From: Haloarcula regularis | GTDB taxonomy: Archaea > Halobacteriota > Halobacteria > Halobacteriales > Haloarculaceae | Assembly: GCF_029338315.1 (NCBI RefSeq) | Contig: NZ_CP119794.1 | Coordinates: 2,356,001 to 2,420,000 of the forward strand | Length of the DNA stretch: 64,000 nucleotides | Direction of reading: 5' to 3' | Shown here: positions 8,043-16,660 of the stretch, in pieces | Numbering within the stretch: the first letter of the stretch is position 1 | Layout: each line of letters opens with the position of its first letter | Notes under the pieces: generated by a model | Databases searched by the model: none | The model's input: the letters and a program-made list of their open reading frames with translations, nothing else | Told to the model about the DNA's origin: nothing | Program-made: the position numbers and the translations under genes

Positions 8043-9670
8043 CTACACTTCCTGGTGGTCCGCACCCGGCGCGTGGCGCTTGACCCGCTCGATGGCCGCG
8101 ACCGCTCTGCTTCGCTTGGGGTACCCCTCGCCGCTGTCGGCGATAATCTCGCCGTTGCGGTGGCGGAGTCGCCAGCGCCACTCTTCGGCGCGGTCCTCGT
8201 ATATCTCGAAGATGGCGTTCCCGATCGTCAGCAGGTCGGCGTCTGCCGCGTACGACTGGACGCGCTCGACCGCGCGGACCGCCTTGTTGCGTTCGGTGTA
8301 CCCCTCGCCGCTGTCGGCGATAATCTCCTCGCCGTCGAACAGGCGCCAGCGGAACTCGCCAGCGTTGTCCTCGTACACCTCGAACGCCTCGCCCACTTCG
8401 GCGGTCGGAGCGGTGGACCGGACCAGTTCAGCTGCCCGTCGGGCTTTCGCCCGAGTCGCGTACCCCTCGCCGCTGTCGCCCAGAATCTCGCCGTTCCTGT
8501 GGAGGAGCCGCCACCGGTACTGCCCGGCCCTGTCCACGTACACCTCGAAGGCGACGGGGTCGACCTTGAGGTAGGCCGCTCCGGGCACGTGCGCCCGGAC
8601 GCTCTTCAGCGCCCGACGGACGTTGGACTTCGAGACGTATCCCTCTCCGCTGTCGGCCATGACGTTTCCGTTGTCGTGACGGAGCCGCCAGCGGAACTCG
8701 CCGGCGTTGTCCTCGAACAGTTCGAACGTCCCTGACTCTCGGGGGCCGGGACTTCGGGCACGTCCTCGGCTGTGTCCTCCTCGGTGGCCGACTCCAGGAA
8801 CACGACAGCGCCCCCGGCGGCGTTCGTCTGGACGCTTCGGAGCCCTTGCATGGCTTTCTGTCGCGAGGCGTACCCCTGCGCGCTGTCGGCGATGACGTTG
8901 CCGTTCCGGTGGCGGAGTCGCCAGCGATACTTGCCGGCCTTGTCGGCGTACATCTCGAAGGTTCCCTTGCTGTCCATCGCCGCGGCGAGAGTCGCCTGTG
9001 CGACATCCAACTCGGCCTCGGTGGCGTCGAGCGCCGTCGAGAGCGATTCGCGTTCGGATTCACTCGCCGCCAGTTCCTCGGCCAGCGCGTCACGCTCGCT
9101 GGCCGTCCGCTCGGCCTGCTCGGTCGCCTGCTCGGCACGCTCGTTCGACTGCTCGGCCTGCTCGCTTGCCCGTTGGGCCCGCTCGTTCGACTGCTCGGCC
9201 GCTTCGGTCGCAGCGGCCGCTTCCTCGTGGACCCGCTCGTACTCTTCCTGTCGCCCGGTCAACAGCGGTGCCAGCACCGCCCCGATGGCCGCCAGCGCCA
9301 GACCGACGACGTACAGCGTGACCGCCGGGTTGCCCTCCGGTCCGTTCCACGCCGCCGGATAGATCGTCGTGAACCATATCGTCGCGACCAAACAGACGAC
9401 TGCGCCAGCGTACGAGACAAACAGCGCGCGTCGTGAGAGCGGGAGTCGGAGCGTCGGCCCGACGAACAGCGACGCGAATCCGAGCGCCCCGAGGACGTAG
9501 CCGACTTCGCGCAGTCCCGAGCGTGGGGCGGCGGCGTAGAACAGCGCGACCCCGACCGTCCCGAGGACCAACCCGACCACGAACAGCCAGTACCCGTACA
9601 CCTCGTCGTCTGTCGTCGGTGTGCCGATGCGATTGCGATACCACCGTGTGAGGACGCCATCCGATACCAT
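8043..9670 (-). CDS. Four-helix membrane protein with coiled coil and five DUF1508 (YegP-like) repeats (frameshift near 8741)
   Basis: Reconstructed length is about 542 aa. The N-terminal ~130 residues hold four transmembrane helices (for example WLFVVGLVLGTVGVALFYAA). Next comes a Glu/Ala/Gln-rich coiled coil (residues about 145-235, repeats of EQSNERAxQAxEQA). Then follow five ~55-residue repeats of the form FExYxDxAGxxRWRLRHxNG...ADSGEGY, the DUF1508/UPF0339 fold. Repeats 1 and 2-5 are in different frames; a sixth C in the run at 8741-8745 would give PAPRESGTFELFEDN and restore one reading frame. The function of this domain is unknown. The gene is divergent from the pair at 9795. Confidence 0.75.
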
Positions 9671-9760
9671 AGACCATTATATACACATCAATCATATATA
9701 GTTTCACTCGGGTCGCGGGTGTCCGTAGTACGAGGGCCCCGCTGTCGCGTCTCTTCGAGT

Positions 9761-9770
9761 CACTTATTGC
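9761..9770 (+). promoter_or_regulatory. TATA-like box of the 9795 operon
   Basis: CACTTATTGC lies 25-34 bases before the ATG at 9795, the spacing expected for a leaderless haloarchaeal transcript. The divergent gene ending its 5' side at 9670 has its own AT-rich patch (TATATGATTGATGTG on the minus strand, about 9685-9702). Confidence 0.4.
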
Positions 9771-9794
9771 CCCCGGATTGCAAGGTCTGTGGGA

Positions 9795-10307
9795 ATGAGC
9801 AATCCGGAACTGGACGTCGTCGAGTTCCTCCTGACGACGACACTCTACACCGAGCGACGGGAGCTCGACCCCGACGACCTGCCGGCGGCCTACCGGGCGG
9901 CGTTCTGGAGCGACGGGACCATCGAGCGCCCCCTCTCGGCGACCACGACGACCGCGAGCGAGGCCACCGGCGTCGAACGCCCCTGGGACGCTATCTCTGG
10001 GCTGATGTTCACCGACCGCGACGACTTCTCGGGGAGCATCTCCTTTACCGACCGCGAGATGGCCGAACAGTGGTTCCTCGACCGGGTCGACGCCGACCGC
10101 CTCGAGCGGAACCCCGTGCTGGCCGCGGCCTACGGGGATGAAATCGAGGGCGTCGACTACGAGACCGCCCGCGCCCACAACCGCCCCTCGCGTGCCGACC
10201 GCGCGTTCATCGACGCGATGCTCGAGGAGGCGTTCGACACCGACGACGAGGACGACGAGTCGATGCTGGACCTCGTGGACGTGCGTGCCCCGAGGAAGTC
10301 GAGATGA
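9795..10307 (+). CDS. Haloarchaeal hypothetical protein, partner of the AAA+ ATPase
   Basis: 170 aa from ATG 9795 (MSNPELDVVEFLLTTTLYTERRELDPDDLP). The C-terminus is strongly acidic (DTDDEDDES). No known motif, membrane segment or cysteine cluster is visible. Its TGA overlaps the ATG of the next gene (ATGA at 10304-10307), so the two are translationally coupled. It is plausibly a substrate adaptor or regulator of that ATPase; this is inferred from context only. Confidence 0.7.
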   Translation: MSNPELDVVEFLLTTTLYTERRELDPDDLPAAYRAAFWSDGTIERPLSATTTTASEATGVERPWDAISGLMFTDRDDFSGSISFTDREMAEQWFLDRVDADRLERNPVLAAAYGDEIEGVDYETARAHNRPSRADRAFIDAMLEEAFDTDDEDDESMLDLVDVRAPRKSR

Positions 10308-11152
10308 CGCTCAACGACCTCGTCCTCACGGGGGACCAGGAAGGCGAGATACAGAAGATCGTCAAGGCCATCGAACATCGCGACTACCTCGCCCGCATCG
10401 GCCTGCGCGAGATCGGCAAACTCCTCTTTGTCGGCCCGCCGGGCACCGGCAAGACGAGCGTCGCCCGCGCGCTCGCCCACGATCTCGACCTCCCGTTCGT
10501 CGAGGTCAAACTCTCGATGATCACGAGCCAGTACCTCGGCGAGACCGCAAAGAACGTCGAGAAGGTCTTCGAGGTGGCCAAACGGCTCTCGCCGTGTATC
10601 CTCTTCATGGACGAGTTCGACTTCGTCGCGAAGACCCGCTCGTCCGACGAACACGCCGCCATCAAGCGCGCCGTCAACACCCTGCTGAAGAGCATCGACG
10701 AGATCTCGCTCATCCAGGACGAGGTGCTGCTCATCGGCGCGACCAACCACCCCGACCAGCTCGACGCCGCGGCCTGGCGGCGCTTCGACGAGATCGTCAA
10801 CTTCCCAAAGCCCGACCGGGACATGCGCGCGGACATCCTGCGAATCGTCACCCGCGAGATGGACATCCTCGACTTCGAACCGACGAAGCTCGCGGACATG
10901 ACCGAGGGGCTGACCGGCAGCGACCTCCGCCTGGTACTGCGCGAGGCCGTCCTCGAGGCGCTGACCGAGGAGCGCACGACGCTCACCCAGCAGGACCTAG
11001 AGGACGCCATCGTCGACTTCGAGGAGCGGGACAACCTCAAGAACATGGACATGATCGACGGCGACCACGACGCCCTGGTCGCCGGCGGCGACTTCTCCGA
11101 CGAGGCCGACGCCGCCTCGGACGGCGGCCACAGCCACGGTCACGACCACTGA
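10304..11152 (+). CDS. AAA+ family ATPase
   Basis: 282 aa, a single AAA module. Walker A is GPPGTGKTS (about residue 46), Walker B is ILFMDEFDF, sensor 1 is LLIGATNHP and the Arg-finger region is AAWRRFDEIVNFP. A small C-terminal helical domain has the GxxLR-type sensor 2 (TGSDLRLVLREAVLEAL), followed by an acidic, His-rich tail (GGHSHGHDH). It resembles the ATPase core of proteasomal/Cdc48/katanin-type AAA proteins but lacks an N-terminal recognition domain, which the coupled upstream gene may supply. Substrate unknown. Confidence 0.85.
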   Translation: MTLNDLVLTGDQEGEIQKIVKAIEHRDYLARIGLREIGKLLFVGPPGTGKTSVARALAHDLDLPFVEVKLSMITSQYLGETAKNVEKVFEVAKRLSPCILFMDEFDFVAKTRSSDEHAAIKRAVNTLLKSIDEISLIQDEVLLIGATNHPDQLDAAAWRRFDEIVNFPKPDRDMRADILRIVTREMDILDFEPTKLADMTEGLTGSDLRLVLREAVLEALTEERTTLTQQDLEDAIVDFEERDNLKNMDMIDGDHDALVAGGDFSDEADAASDGGHSHGHDH

Positions 11153-11161
11153 CCGGCCCGC

Positions 11162-11608
11162 TCAGCGGCCGGGCGGGTGGGTGCGAACGATGACCACGTC
11201 GTAGGCCCGGTCCGTACTTATCCGGTTGCCGACGCTCCCCAGCGTCGTCGTCAGTCGGCCGGTGTTGTCAGAGCCGATGAACACCATCGAGGCGTCGCTG
11301 GTCTTGGCGAACCGCCGTATCGGCTTGGCGATGCTGTTGCTGGTGGCCTCCCTGCTCGACTCGAGGCACTCGAACCGTGCGTCGGGTGCGATGTCCCTGA
11401 CCTGTGCCGAGACCCGCTCGACGATGGTGTCCAGGCCGAACGCCTCGGTGGCCTCGAGCCACCCTTTCCCCCGGGCGTACGCGGCGTCGCTGGTGGGCAC
11501 GACGGTCACGGCGACGACGGGTTCGCCCATCGCGCCCCCGATCTCGCTGGCGCGCTCGAGCGCCGCCTCGCTCTCCGCTGTCCCGTCGAACGGCACGACG
11601 AAAGTCAT
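11162..11608 (-). CDS. Universal stress protein family (UspA)
   Basis: 148 aa from ATG 11608. The fold signature starts with MTFVVPFDGTAESEAALERA and ends with the nucleotide-binding loop VFIGSDNTGRLTTTLGSVG followed by NRI, close to the ATP-binding G-x2-G-x9-G-[ST] pattern. Usp proteins respond to stress and bind ATP or other nucleotides. It converges with the AAA+ ATPase gene, leaving a 9-bp gap. Confidence 0.85.
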   Translation of the reverse strand: MTFVVPFDGTAESEAALERASEIGGAMGEPVVAVTVVPTSDAAYARGKGWLEATEAFGLDTIVERVSAQVRDIAPDARFECLESSREATSNSIAKPIRRFAKTSDASMVFIGSDNTGRLTTTLGSVGNRISTDRAYDVVIVRTHPPGR

Positions 11609-11660
11609 ATCGAGTGGCTCTCGGCCGGTGGTGATAAGTGCCCTCCCTCGACGTAGCGAG

Positions 11661-11670
11661 TACTTATTAC
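11661..11670 (+). promoter_or_regulatory. TATA-like box of the 11692 gene
   Basis: TACTTATTAC lies 22-31 bases before the ATG at 11692. The spacing and sequence are those of a leaderless haloarchaeal promoter. Confidence 0.45.
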
Positions 11671-11691
11671 CCGCTGTCACTTCTCCGGTGT

Positions 11692-11964
11692 ATGGACGAA
11701 GACGTATTCACTGCCCCGGAGGACCCGGCCGACGACTGGGTCGACGTGCGGATGACCGACCCCGACGCGGGCGAGTGGGACCTCGACCTCGTCGTCGCCG
11801 ACGGCACGGTCGAGTTCGTCGACCTGCGCATCAAACCATCGCTCCTCGCCGGCTTCATCGACTGCCTCGTCGACGACGTCGCCGACGAGCGCGCCAGCGA
11901 GATCCTCGCCAGGGCCGCCCGCATGCAGGGTCTCGACCCCGCCGACATCGTCTCCGAGGAGTGA
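11692..11964 (+). CDS. Small acidic hypothetical protein
   Basis: 90 aa starting MDEDVFTAPEDPADDW. It is highly acidic with a probable alpha/beta fold (WDLDLVVADGTVEFVDLRIKPSLLAGFIDCLVDD). No recognised domain. The start is supported by a TATA-like box about 25 bases upstream. It precedes the PhnP-like hydrolase on the same strand by 46 bp and could share its transcript. Confidence 0.6.
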   Translation: MDEDVFTAPEDPADDWVDVRMTDPDAGEWDLDLVVADGTVEFVDLRIKPSLLAGFIDCLVDDVADERASEILARAARMQGLDPADIVSEE

Positions 11965-12010
11965 CGCGGAAGCGCGGGACTTACACCCGTCCCGCCCGGA
12001 GCGGACGGCA

Positions 12011-12889
12011 ATGGAGGTCACGCTACTGGGCACTGGCGATACGACGGGCACGCCGACGGTCGCGTGTGACTGTGACACCTGCGAGCGGGCGCGCGACCCC
12101 GACCCGGAACTGCGCGAGCAAGCGCGAGCGCGCGGCCTCGATCCAGACGCCATCGAACGGTCGCGGTTCTCGGTCTACGTCGAGCACGCGACCACCGGCG
12201 AGTCGCTGCTCGTCGACGTCAGCCCCGACTTCCGCCAGCAGTTCCTCCGCGAAGACGTCGCCCTCCCCGACGCGGCCATCGTCACGCACATCCACTTCGA
12301 CCACCTCGACGGCCTGGGCAACGCCTACCGTCTGTTCGACGACCTGCCGGTCTACGCCGCCGACGAGACCGACCCCGTCACCGGCGAGAGTGTCGCCGAG
12401 GGGGTTCGGAGTCGCTACGACTACCTGGACAAAATATCGGTCTACCCCCAGACTCCCTACGAGTCCTTCACCGCCGCCGGGTTCGAGGTGACACTCGTCC
12501 CCGTCGAGCACCCGCCGCTCCTGTGTTACGGCCTCCGCATCGCGGAACCGGAGACCGGCGCCGTCCTCGCTCTCTCCGGGGACACCTGCTTCGAGATCCC
12601 CGACCGGTCCCGCGAGGCGCTGACCGGCGCCGACCTCGCACTCGTCGAGGGGCTCATCCACCCCGAGGCCTGCGAGTACCACCCCGCCGGCGGCGCCCAC
12701 CACGACGACGCGGGCGTCCCCCGGACCTTCGGGACCAAGCACATGACCCTGCGGGGCTCGCGGGACTTCGCCGCGGCTATCGACCCCGACGACTACCGCA
12801 TCGTCCACACCGCCCACTACGTCCCCGCCGACCGCGCGTTCGCCGACGACATCGCCCTCGACGGCGAGCGGTTCTCGGTAGGGGATTAA
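12011..12889 (+). CDS. MBL-fold metallo-hydrolase, PhnP-like phosphodiesterase
   Basis: 292 aa. The N-terminal MEVTLLGTGDTTGTP is followed by CDCDTCERAR, the structural-zinc cysteines seen in PhnP-type phosphodiesterases. The metal site is THIHFDHLDG (HxHxDH), with further ligands in LALSGDTCFEIP (Asp) and TAHYVP (His). PhnP hydrolyses cyclic ribose phosphates; related enzymes act on other phosphodiesters, so the substrate is open. Frame intact. Confidence 0.8.
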   Translation: MEVTLLGTGDTTGTPTVACDCDTCERARDPDPELREQARARGLDPDAIERSRFSVYVEHATTGESLLVDVSPDFRQQFLREDVALPDAAIVTHIHFDHLDGLGNAYRLFDDLPVYAADETDPVTGESVAEGVRSRYDYLDKISVYPQTPYESFTAAGFEVTLVPVEHPPLLCYGLRIAEPETGAVLALSGDTCFEIPDRSREALTGADLALVEGLIHPEACEYHPAGGAHHDDAGVPRTFGTKHMTLRGSRDFAAAIDPDDYRIVHTAHYVPADRAFADDIALDGERFSVGD

Positions 12890-13101
12890 TTTGTTGTGGT
12901 CGACTCGCTCGTGTTCACTTCAGCCCCACTCGGGTCGAGTCAGAAAGCCCTCGACCGGAGCGGACGGCCCCTTTCATTCCCGCCCACGACGGCTGGCCAT
13001 CCGGCTTCGGATGGGGCTGAAGGGCGGTTGACTGGTCACCATCGAACTCTCGCAACTGACCGGCGACCTGGACTTTGTAGGACGGGGCGGCCAGTGGGGA
13101 C
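12890..13101. repeat. Intergenic palindromic repeat, short form
   Basis: A perfect 10-bp inverted repeat TTCAGCCCCA/TGGGGCTGAA (12919-12928, 13012-13021) encloses CAGAAAGCCC (12941-12950) and CCCCTTTCATTCCC (12968-12981). These are the same submotifs found in the larger nested palindromes at 43065-43326 and 62246-62393. The rest of the spacer shows no gene. Confidence 0.55.
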
Positions 13102-13407
13102 ATGGACCCGCGCGGCGTCGCCGAGACGGTGGGGGCGGCACTGGTCAGCAGCGCCCTCGCGGCCGTCGGCCTGTGGCTCTTCGCCGGCGTGGTCAACTGG
13201 CCGCTCGTCGCCGGCGTCGGCGTGGTCGTCGCGCTCGCGTCGGCCGCTGCCTACCGCGACCGGACCACGCACGCGGACCTGGTCGAGGACTCGGGGGACG
13301 ACGGGCCGTCCCGGCGCGGGGGCGATGGAGCGGCCGGACCACCCCGCAGCGAGCACGACCCGCCGGCACGCGACGAGGCGGCCCGGCCGCCCGACAGCGA
13401 CCGCTGA
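13102..13407 (+). CDS. Small membrane protein with hydrophilic tail
   Basis: 101 aa. Two hydrophobic helices lie near residues 10-30 (AALVSSALAAVGLWLFAGVV) and 33-50 (PLVAGVGVVVALASAAAY), followed by a ~50-residue Asp/Arg/Pro-rich tail, probably cytoplasmic. No family recognised. Its stop lies one base from the stop of the convergent gene at 13409. Confidence 0.55.
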   Translation: MDPRGVAETVGAALVSSALAAVGLWLFAGVVNWPLVAGVGVVVALASAAAYRDRTTHADLVEDSGDDGPSRRGGDGAAGPPRSEHDPPARDEAARPPDSDR

Positions 13408-13408
13408 C

Positions 13409-14359
13409 TCAGCGAAACCGGTCCAGGCCGCTCTGTCGGCGCCGCCGGCCCGCCGGGTCGGGGTCCCAGGGCGTGCGCTCGGCGCGCAGGGCGTCGCCGT
13501 CGACAGCTGGGCCCTCGCCGGGGTCGTAGCCCCCGCAGTCCGGGCCACACTCCTCGCTCGCTCGCACCGGCCGCCCCTTCCAGGCACAGTGGGGCAGGCC
13601 GTCGTCGTCGGGTGAACACTGCGCGCACTCGGGGTAGTCGAAACTCCGCCACCCTTTCGCGTAGGCGCGCTCGGCGAGTCGGCGACGGGCGCGGGCCTTC
13701 TCGGCCGCCGAGACGACCCTGATGTCGGTCCGGAGCGGGCGCTCTTCGAGCAGTTCCACGCCGCCGTCGTCGGTCGATAGCGGCGTCGCCTCGCGGACGA
13801 CCTCGTGCTCGCCACTGTCGGGGTCGAACCGCCAGACGCCGACCGCCTCGGGGATGCGGTTGAGGTGCGCGCCCGTGACGTAGTCGGCCGTCGCCAGCAC
13901 GACTTCGTCGACGAGGCCGAGCGAGACGTCGGTCCGCAGCTGTACCTCCAGGTCGCCCGGCCGGTCGAGGTCGGGCTTGTTCTCGACGGCCGTGATGGAA
14001 CCGACCCAGTCCGGGTAGCGCGTCGTCTGGCGGACGTAGGTCCGGCCGCCGCGGCGCTCGCGCTCGAAGAAGCCACGCTCGACGGCGAGTTCGACGGCCC
14101 GCTCGGCCCGGTCGGGGTGGCAGTCGAAGGCCGACTTCCAGTAGCGGGCCCGGCCGGGGCCCACGTCGCTCTCGATGGCCGCCGTCGGGATGCGCTCGGG
14201 GGTGATGGCCGCCCGCTCGGCGAACCCGGGGCCGGGTTCGACGACGACGGTGTCGAGGACGCGCCGGCCGTGGACGTGCCCGCCCAGCTGGCGGCTCACG
14301 AGGTGGCCCGCACGCTCTAAGTGGGCACACAGCGCCAGTTCGAACCCGAACTCTCGCAC
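13409..14359 (-). CDS. Haloarchaeal DUF5787-type protein, possible nuclease-like fold
   Basis: About 316 aa from GTG 14359 (VREFGFELALCAHLE). Cys residues in ECAQC, PHCAW and CGPDCGG near the C-terminus form a likely metal or Fe-S site. The stretch SITAVENKPDL followed by LEVQLRTDVSLGLVDEVVLAT resembles the E-x-K plus Q/D layout of PD-(D/E)XK enzymes such as RecB-like nucleases that carry a C-terminal Cys cluster. That nuclease reading is my inference. The family assignment is from memory of haloarchaeal proteins of this look. Longer in-frame starts exist, but the GTG fits best. Confidence 0.65.
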   Translation of the reverse strand: MREFGFELALCAHLERAGHLVSRQLGGHVHGRRVLDTVVVEPGPGFAERAAITPERIPTAAIESDVGPGRARYWKSAFDCHPDRAERAVELAVERGFFERERRGGRTYVRQTTRYPDWVGSITAVENKPDLDRPGDLEVQLRTDVSLGLVDEVVLATADYVTGAHLNRIPEAVGVWRFDPDSGEHEVVREATPLSTDDGGVELLEERPLRTDIRVVSAAEKARARRRLAERAYAKGWRSFDYPECAQCSPDDDGLPHCAWKGRPVRASEECGPDCGGYDPGEGPAVDGDALRAERTPWDPDPAGRRRRQSGLDRFR

Positions 14360-14490
14360 GGGGACGACCAGGGGCGGCAGGGACAAAAGCGGCGCGCCCG
14401 GGGGAAATTTATGTCGATGGTCCGAGAAGCCCTCGACAGGTGTGCACACGTGACAGGTAGTGCCCGCCGTCCGGGACGGGAGGCCGGCTC

Positions 14491-15885
14491 GTGAGTCACG
14501 CGGGCGACCGGTCGCCGGCCGCGACCCTGACCCTGCTCGACGCGACGATGGTCGGCATCGGCGCGATGATCGGCGCGGGCATCTTCGTGCTGACGGGGCT
14601 GGCCGTCGAGACGGCCGGGCCAGCGGCCATCGCCGTGTTCGCGCTCAACGGCGGCGTCACCACGTTCACGGCGCTGTCCTACGCGGAACTCGCCTCGGCG
14701 ATTCCCCGCAACGGCGGCGGCTACGCGTACGTCCGGGAGGTGTTCTCGGCGCCCGTGGCCTTCGTGATGGGGTGGACGCGGTGGTTCACCTACATGATAG
14801 CGGGAGCGCTCTACGCGCTGGGCTTCTCGTCGAACTTCATCGAGTTCGGCCACATCTTCGGCGTGGACCTGCCCGGCGGCGTCCTCTTCTGGGCGGCGAC
14901 GGTGGTCGTCGTCTTCGTGACGCTCAACGCCGTCTCGACGGCCGCCAGCGGGAGCGCAGAGACGGTCATCACGCTGGTGAAGATACTCATCCTCGTCGTC
15001 TTCGTCGCCTTCGGCCTGCAGTTCGTCGACCTCGGCGAGTTCCAGCCGTTCTTCCGGCGCGGGGACCCCCTGACCATCCTGCCGGCGATGGGACTGACGT
15101 TCATCGCGTTCCAGGGCTACGACCTCATCGCGACGGTAACCGAGGAGGTGGAGGACCCCGAGCGCAACATCCCGCGGGCCATCATCCTCTCGGTCGTGAC
15201 GACGGTCGTCGTCTACCTGCTGGTCGTCTTCGTCGCGCTGGGGACGCTGGGCGCCGAGGGGCTCTCCGGGGCCGGCGAGACTGCCATCGCCCAGGCCGCA
15301 GAGGGGTTCATGCCGACGTTCCCGGTCATCGGCACCGGCGCGGCGCTCATCGCCTTCGGTGCGGTGTTCTCGACGATCAGCGCGCTCAACGCCGTCGTCA
15401 TCGGTTCCAGCCGCGTCGCCTTCGCGATGGGTCGGGAGGCCCAGCTCCCCCGTCGGCTGGGCCGGCTGCACCACCGCTTCGGGACGCCGTTCGTGGCCAT
15501 CGTCGTCTCGGCGGTGGTGATGCTCGTCGCCGTCGCCGTCGTACCCATCCGCGTCGTCGGCAACCTCGCCAGCCTGTTCTCGCTGCTTGGCTTCACCATC
15601 GTCAACCTGAGCGTCATCCGCCTGCGCCGCCAGCAACCCGACCTGCGACGGCCCTTCGAGGTGCCCTACTACCCGGCGACACCCATCCTGGGCATCGTGT
15701 TGAACCTGCTTCTGGGCGCGTTCATCGACCTGACGACGTGGCTGCTGGCGCTCGGTTGGCTCGCGTTCGGCGCCGTCGTCTACGTCGCGCTCTCGCGGCG
15801 CGAGCGCGACCGGATGCCCGAGCCACCCGAGACGGGCGAGCCCGAGATCAGCGAACCCGAGGTCACCATCTCCACGGAGGACTAA
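14491..15885 (+). CDS. APC-family amino acid permease
   Basis: 464 aa from GTG 14491. It has about 12 hydrophobic segments and the APC signature in helix 1, GIGAMIGAGIFVLTG. AELASAIPRNGGGYAYV and FIAFQGYDLIATVTEEVEDPERNIP are typical of cationic/neutral amino acid transporters. The tail is acidic and cytoplasmic. Three bases separate it from a TrkA-type gene; haloarchaeal permeases of this class are often paired with TrkA/Usp regulatory proteins. Substrate not determinable. Confidence 0.85.
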   Translation: MSHAGDRSPAATLTLLDATMVGIGAMIGAGIFVLTGLAVETAGPAAIAVFALNGGVTTFTALSYAELASAIPRNGGGYAYVREVFSAPVAFVMGWTRWFTYMIAGALYALGFSSNFIEFGHIFGVDLPGGVLFWAATVVVVFVTLNAVSTAASGSAETVITLVKILILVVFVAFGLQFVDLGEFQPFFRRGDPLTILPAMGLTFIAFQGYDLIATVTEEVEDPERNIPRAIILSVVTTVVVYLLVVFVALGTLGAEGLSGAGETAIAQAAEGFMPTFPVIGTGAALIAFGAVFSTISALNAVVIGSSRVAFAMGREAQLPRRLGRLHHRFGTPFVAIVVSAVVMLVAVAVVPIRVVGNLASLFSLLGFTIVNLSVIRLRRQQPDLRRPFEVPYYPATPILGIVLNLLLGAFIDLTTWLLALGWLAFGAVVYVALSRRERDRMPEPPETGEPEISEPEVTISTED

Positions 15886-15888
15886 CCC

Positions 15889-16539
15889 ATGACAGAATCA
15901 CTACGCGTCATCGTCGCCGGCGGCGGCGACGTCGGACTGCGGACGGCGGAACTGCTAGACGACCGGGGCCACGACGTGGTCCTCATCGAGCGCGACCCCG
16001 ACCAGAGCGAGCGGGTCGCCGCCGAGTACGTCGCGAGCATCATCGAGGGCGACGCCTCGCGACCCGCCGTGTTGCGCCAGGCCCAGCCCGACCGGTGTGA
16101 CGCCATCGCGGCGCTGACCGACTCCGAGTCGACGAACTTCGCCATCTGCATGGCCGCCCAGCGCATGGCCGACCTTCACACGGTGATGCGCATCGACGGC
16201 GACCCCGACGAACTGTACCCGCAGTACGTCGACGGCACCGTCTCGACGGCGAGTCTCACCGCGCGAGTCGCGGTCAACGAAGTGGTCGGCGGCGGCGTCC
16301 GCAGCATCGAGGAGGTCGGTGGCAAGGTCGAGATCCTGGAGGTCGAGGTGGCACCGGACGCCCCCGCGGCCGGCAAGACCCTCGCGGAGGTCCGGTTCCC
16401 ACGGGGCTCGCTCATCATCGTCGACGCCGAGGGCCAGCGCATCGGCGGCCCCGAAACCGAGCTGACGCCGGGCGAACGCTTCCTGGTCGCCGTCGAGAGC
16501 GCCGTCACCGACGAGGTGATGAACCTTCTGCGGGGCTGA
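15889..16539 (+). CDS. TrkA-type NAD-binding regulatory protein
   Basis: 216 aa. TrkA-N Rossmann domain with [17 protein letters not shown] and the acidic ligand in [11 protein letters not shown]. TrkA-C domain from about residue 140 ([19 protein letters not shown] ... ERFLVAVES). This is the classic single RCK unit that regulates K+ uptake. Here it follows the amino acid permease with a 3-bp gap, so it may regulate that transporter. Confidence 0.85.
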   Translation: MTESLRVIVAGGGDVGLRTAELLDDRGHDVVLIERDPDQSERVAAEYVASIIEGDASRPAVLRQAQPDRCDAIAALTDSESTNFAICMAAQRMADLHTVMRIDGDPDELYPQYVDGTVSTASLTARVAVNEVVGGGVRSIEEVGGKVEILEVEVAPDAPAAGKTLAEVRFPRGSLIIVDAEGQRIGGPETELTPGERFLVAVESAVTDEVMNLLRG

Positions 16540-16660
16540 GCCCGTCGATTTCTGCACAGGTTCGGGCACACGCAGACGCGGGCCAGAGCCCCGCTCTCCG
16601 GGCGCAAACAGTAGGTTTATCAGGCGCACGTGGCGAAACTCAACCAAGATTACTCCCGAA

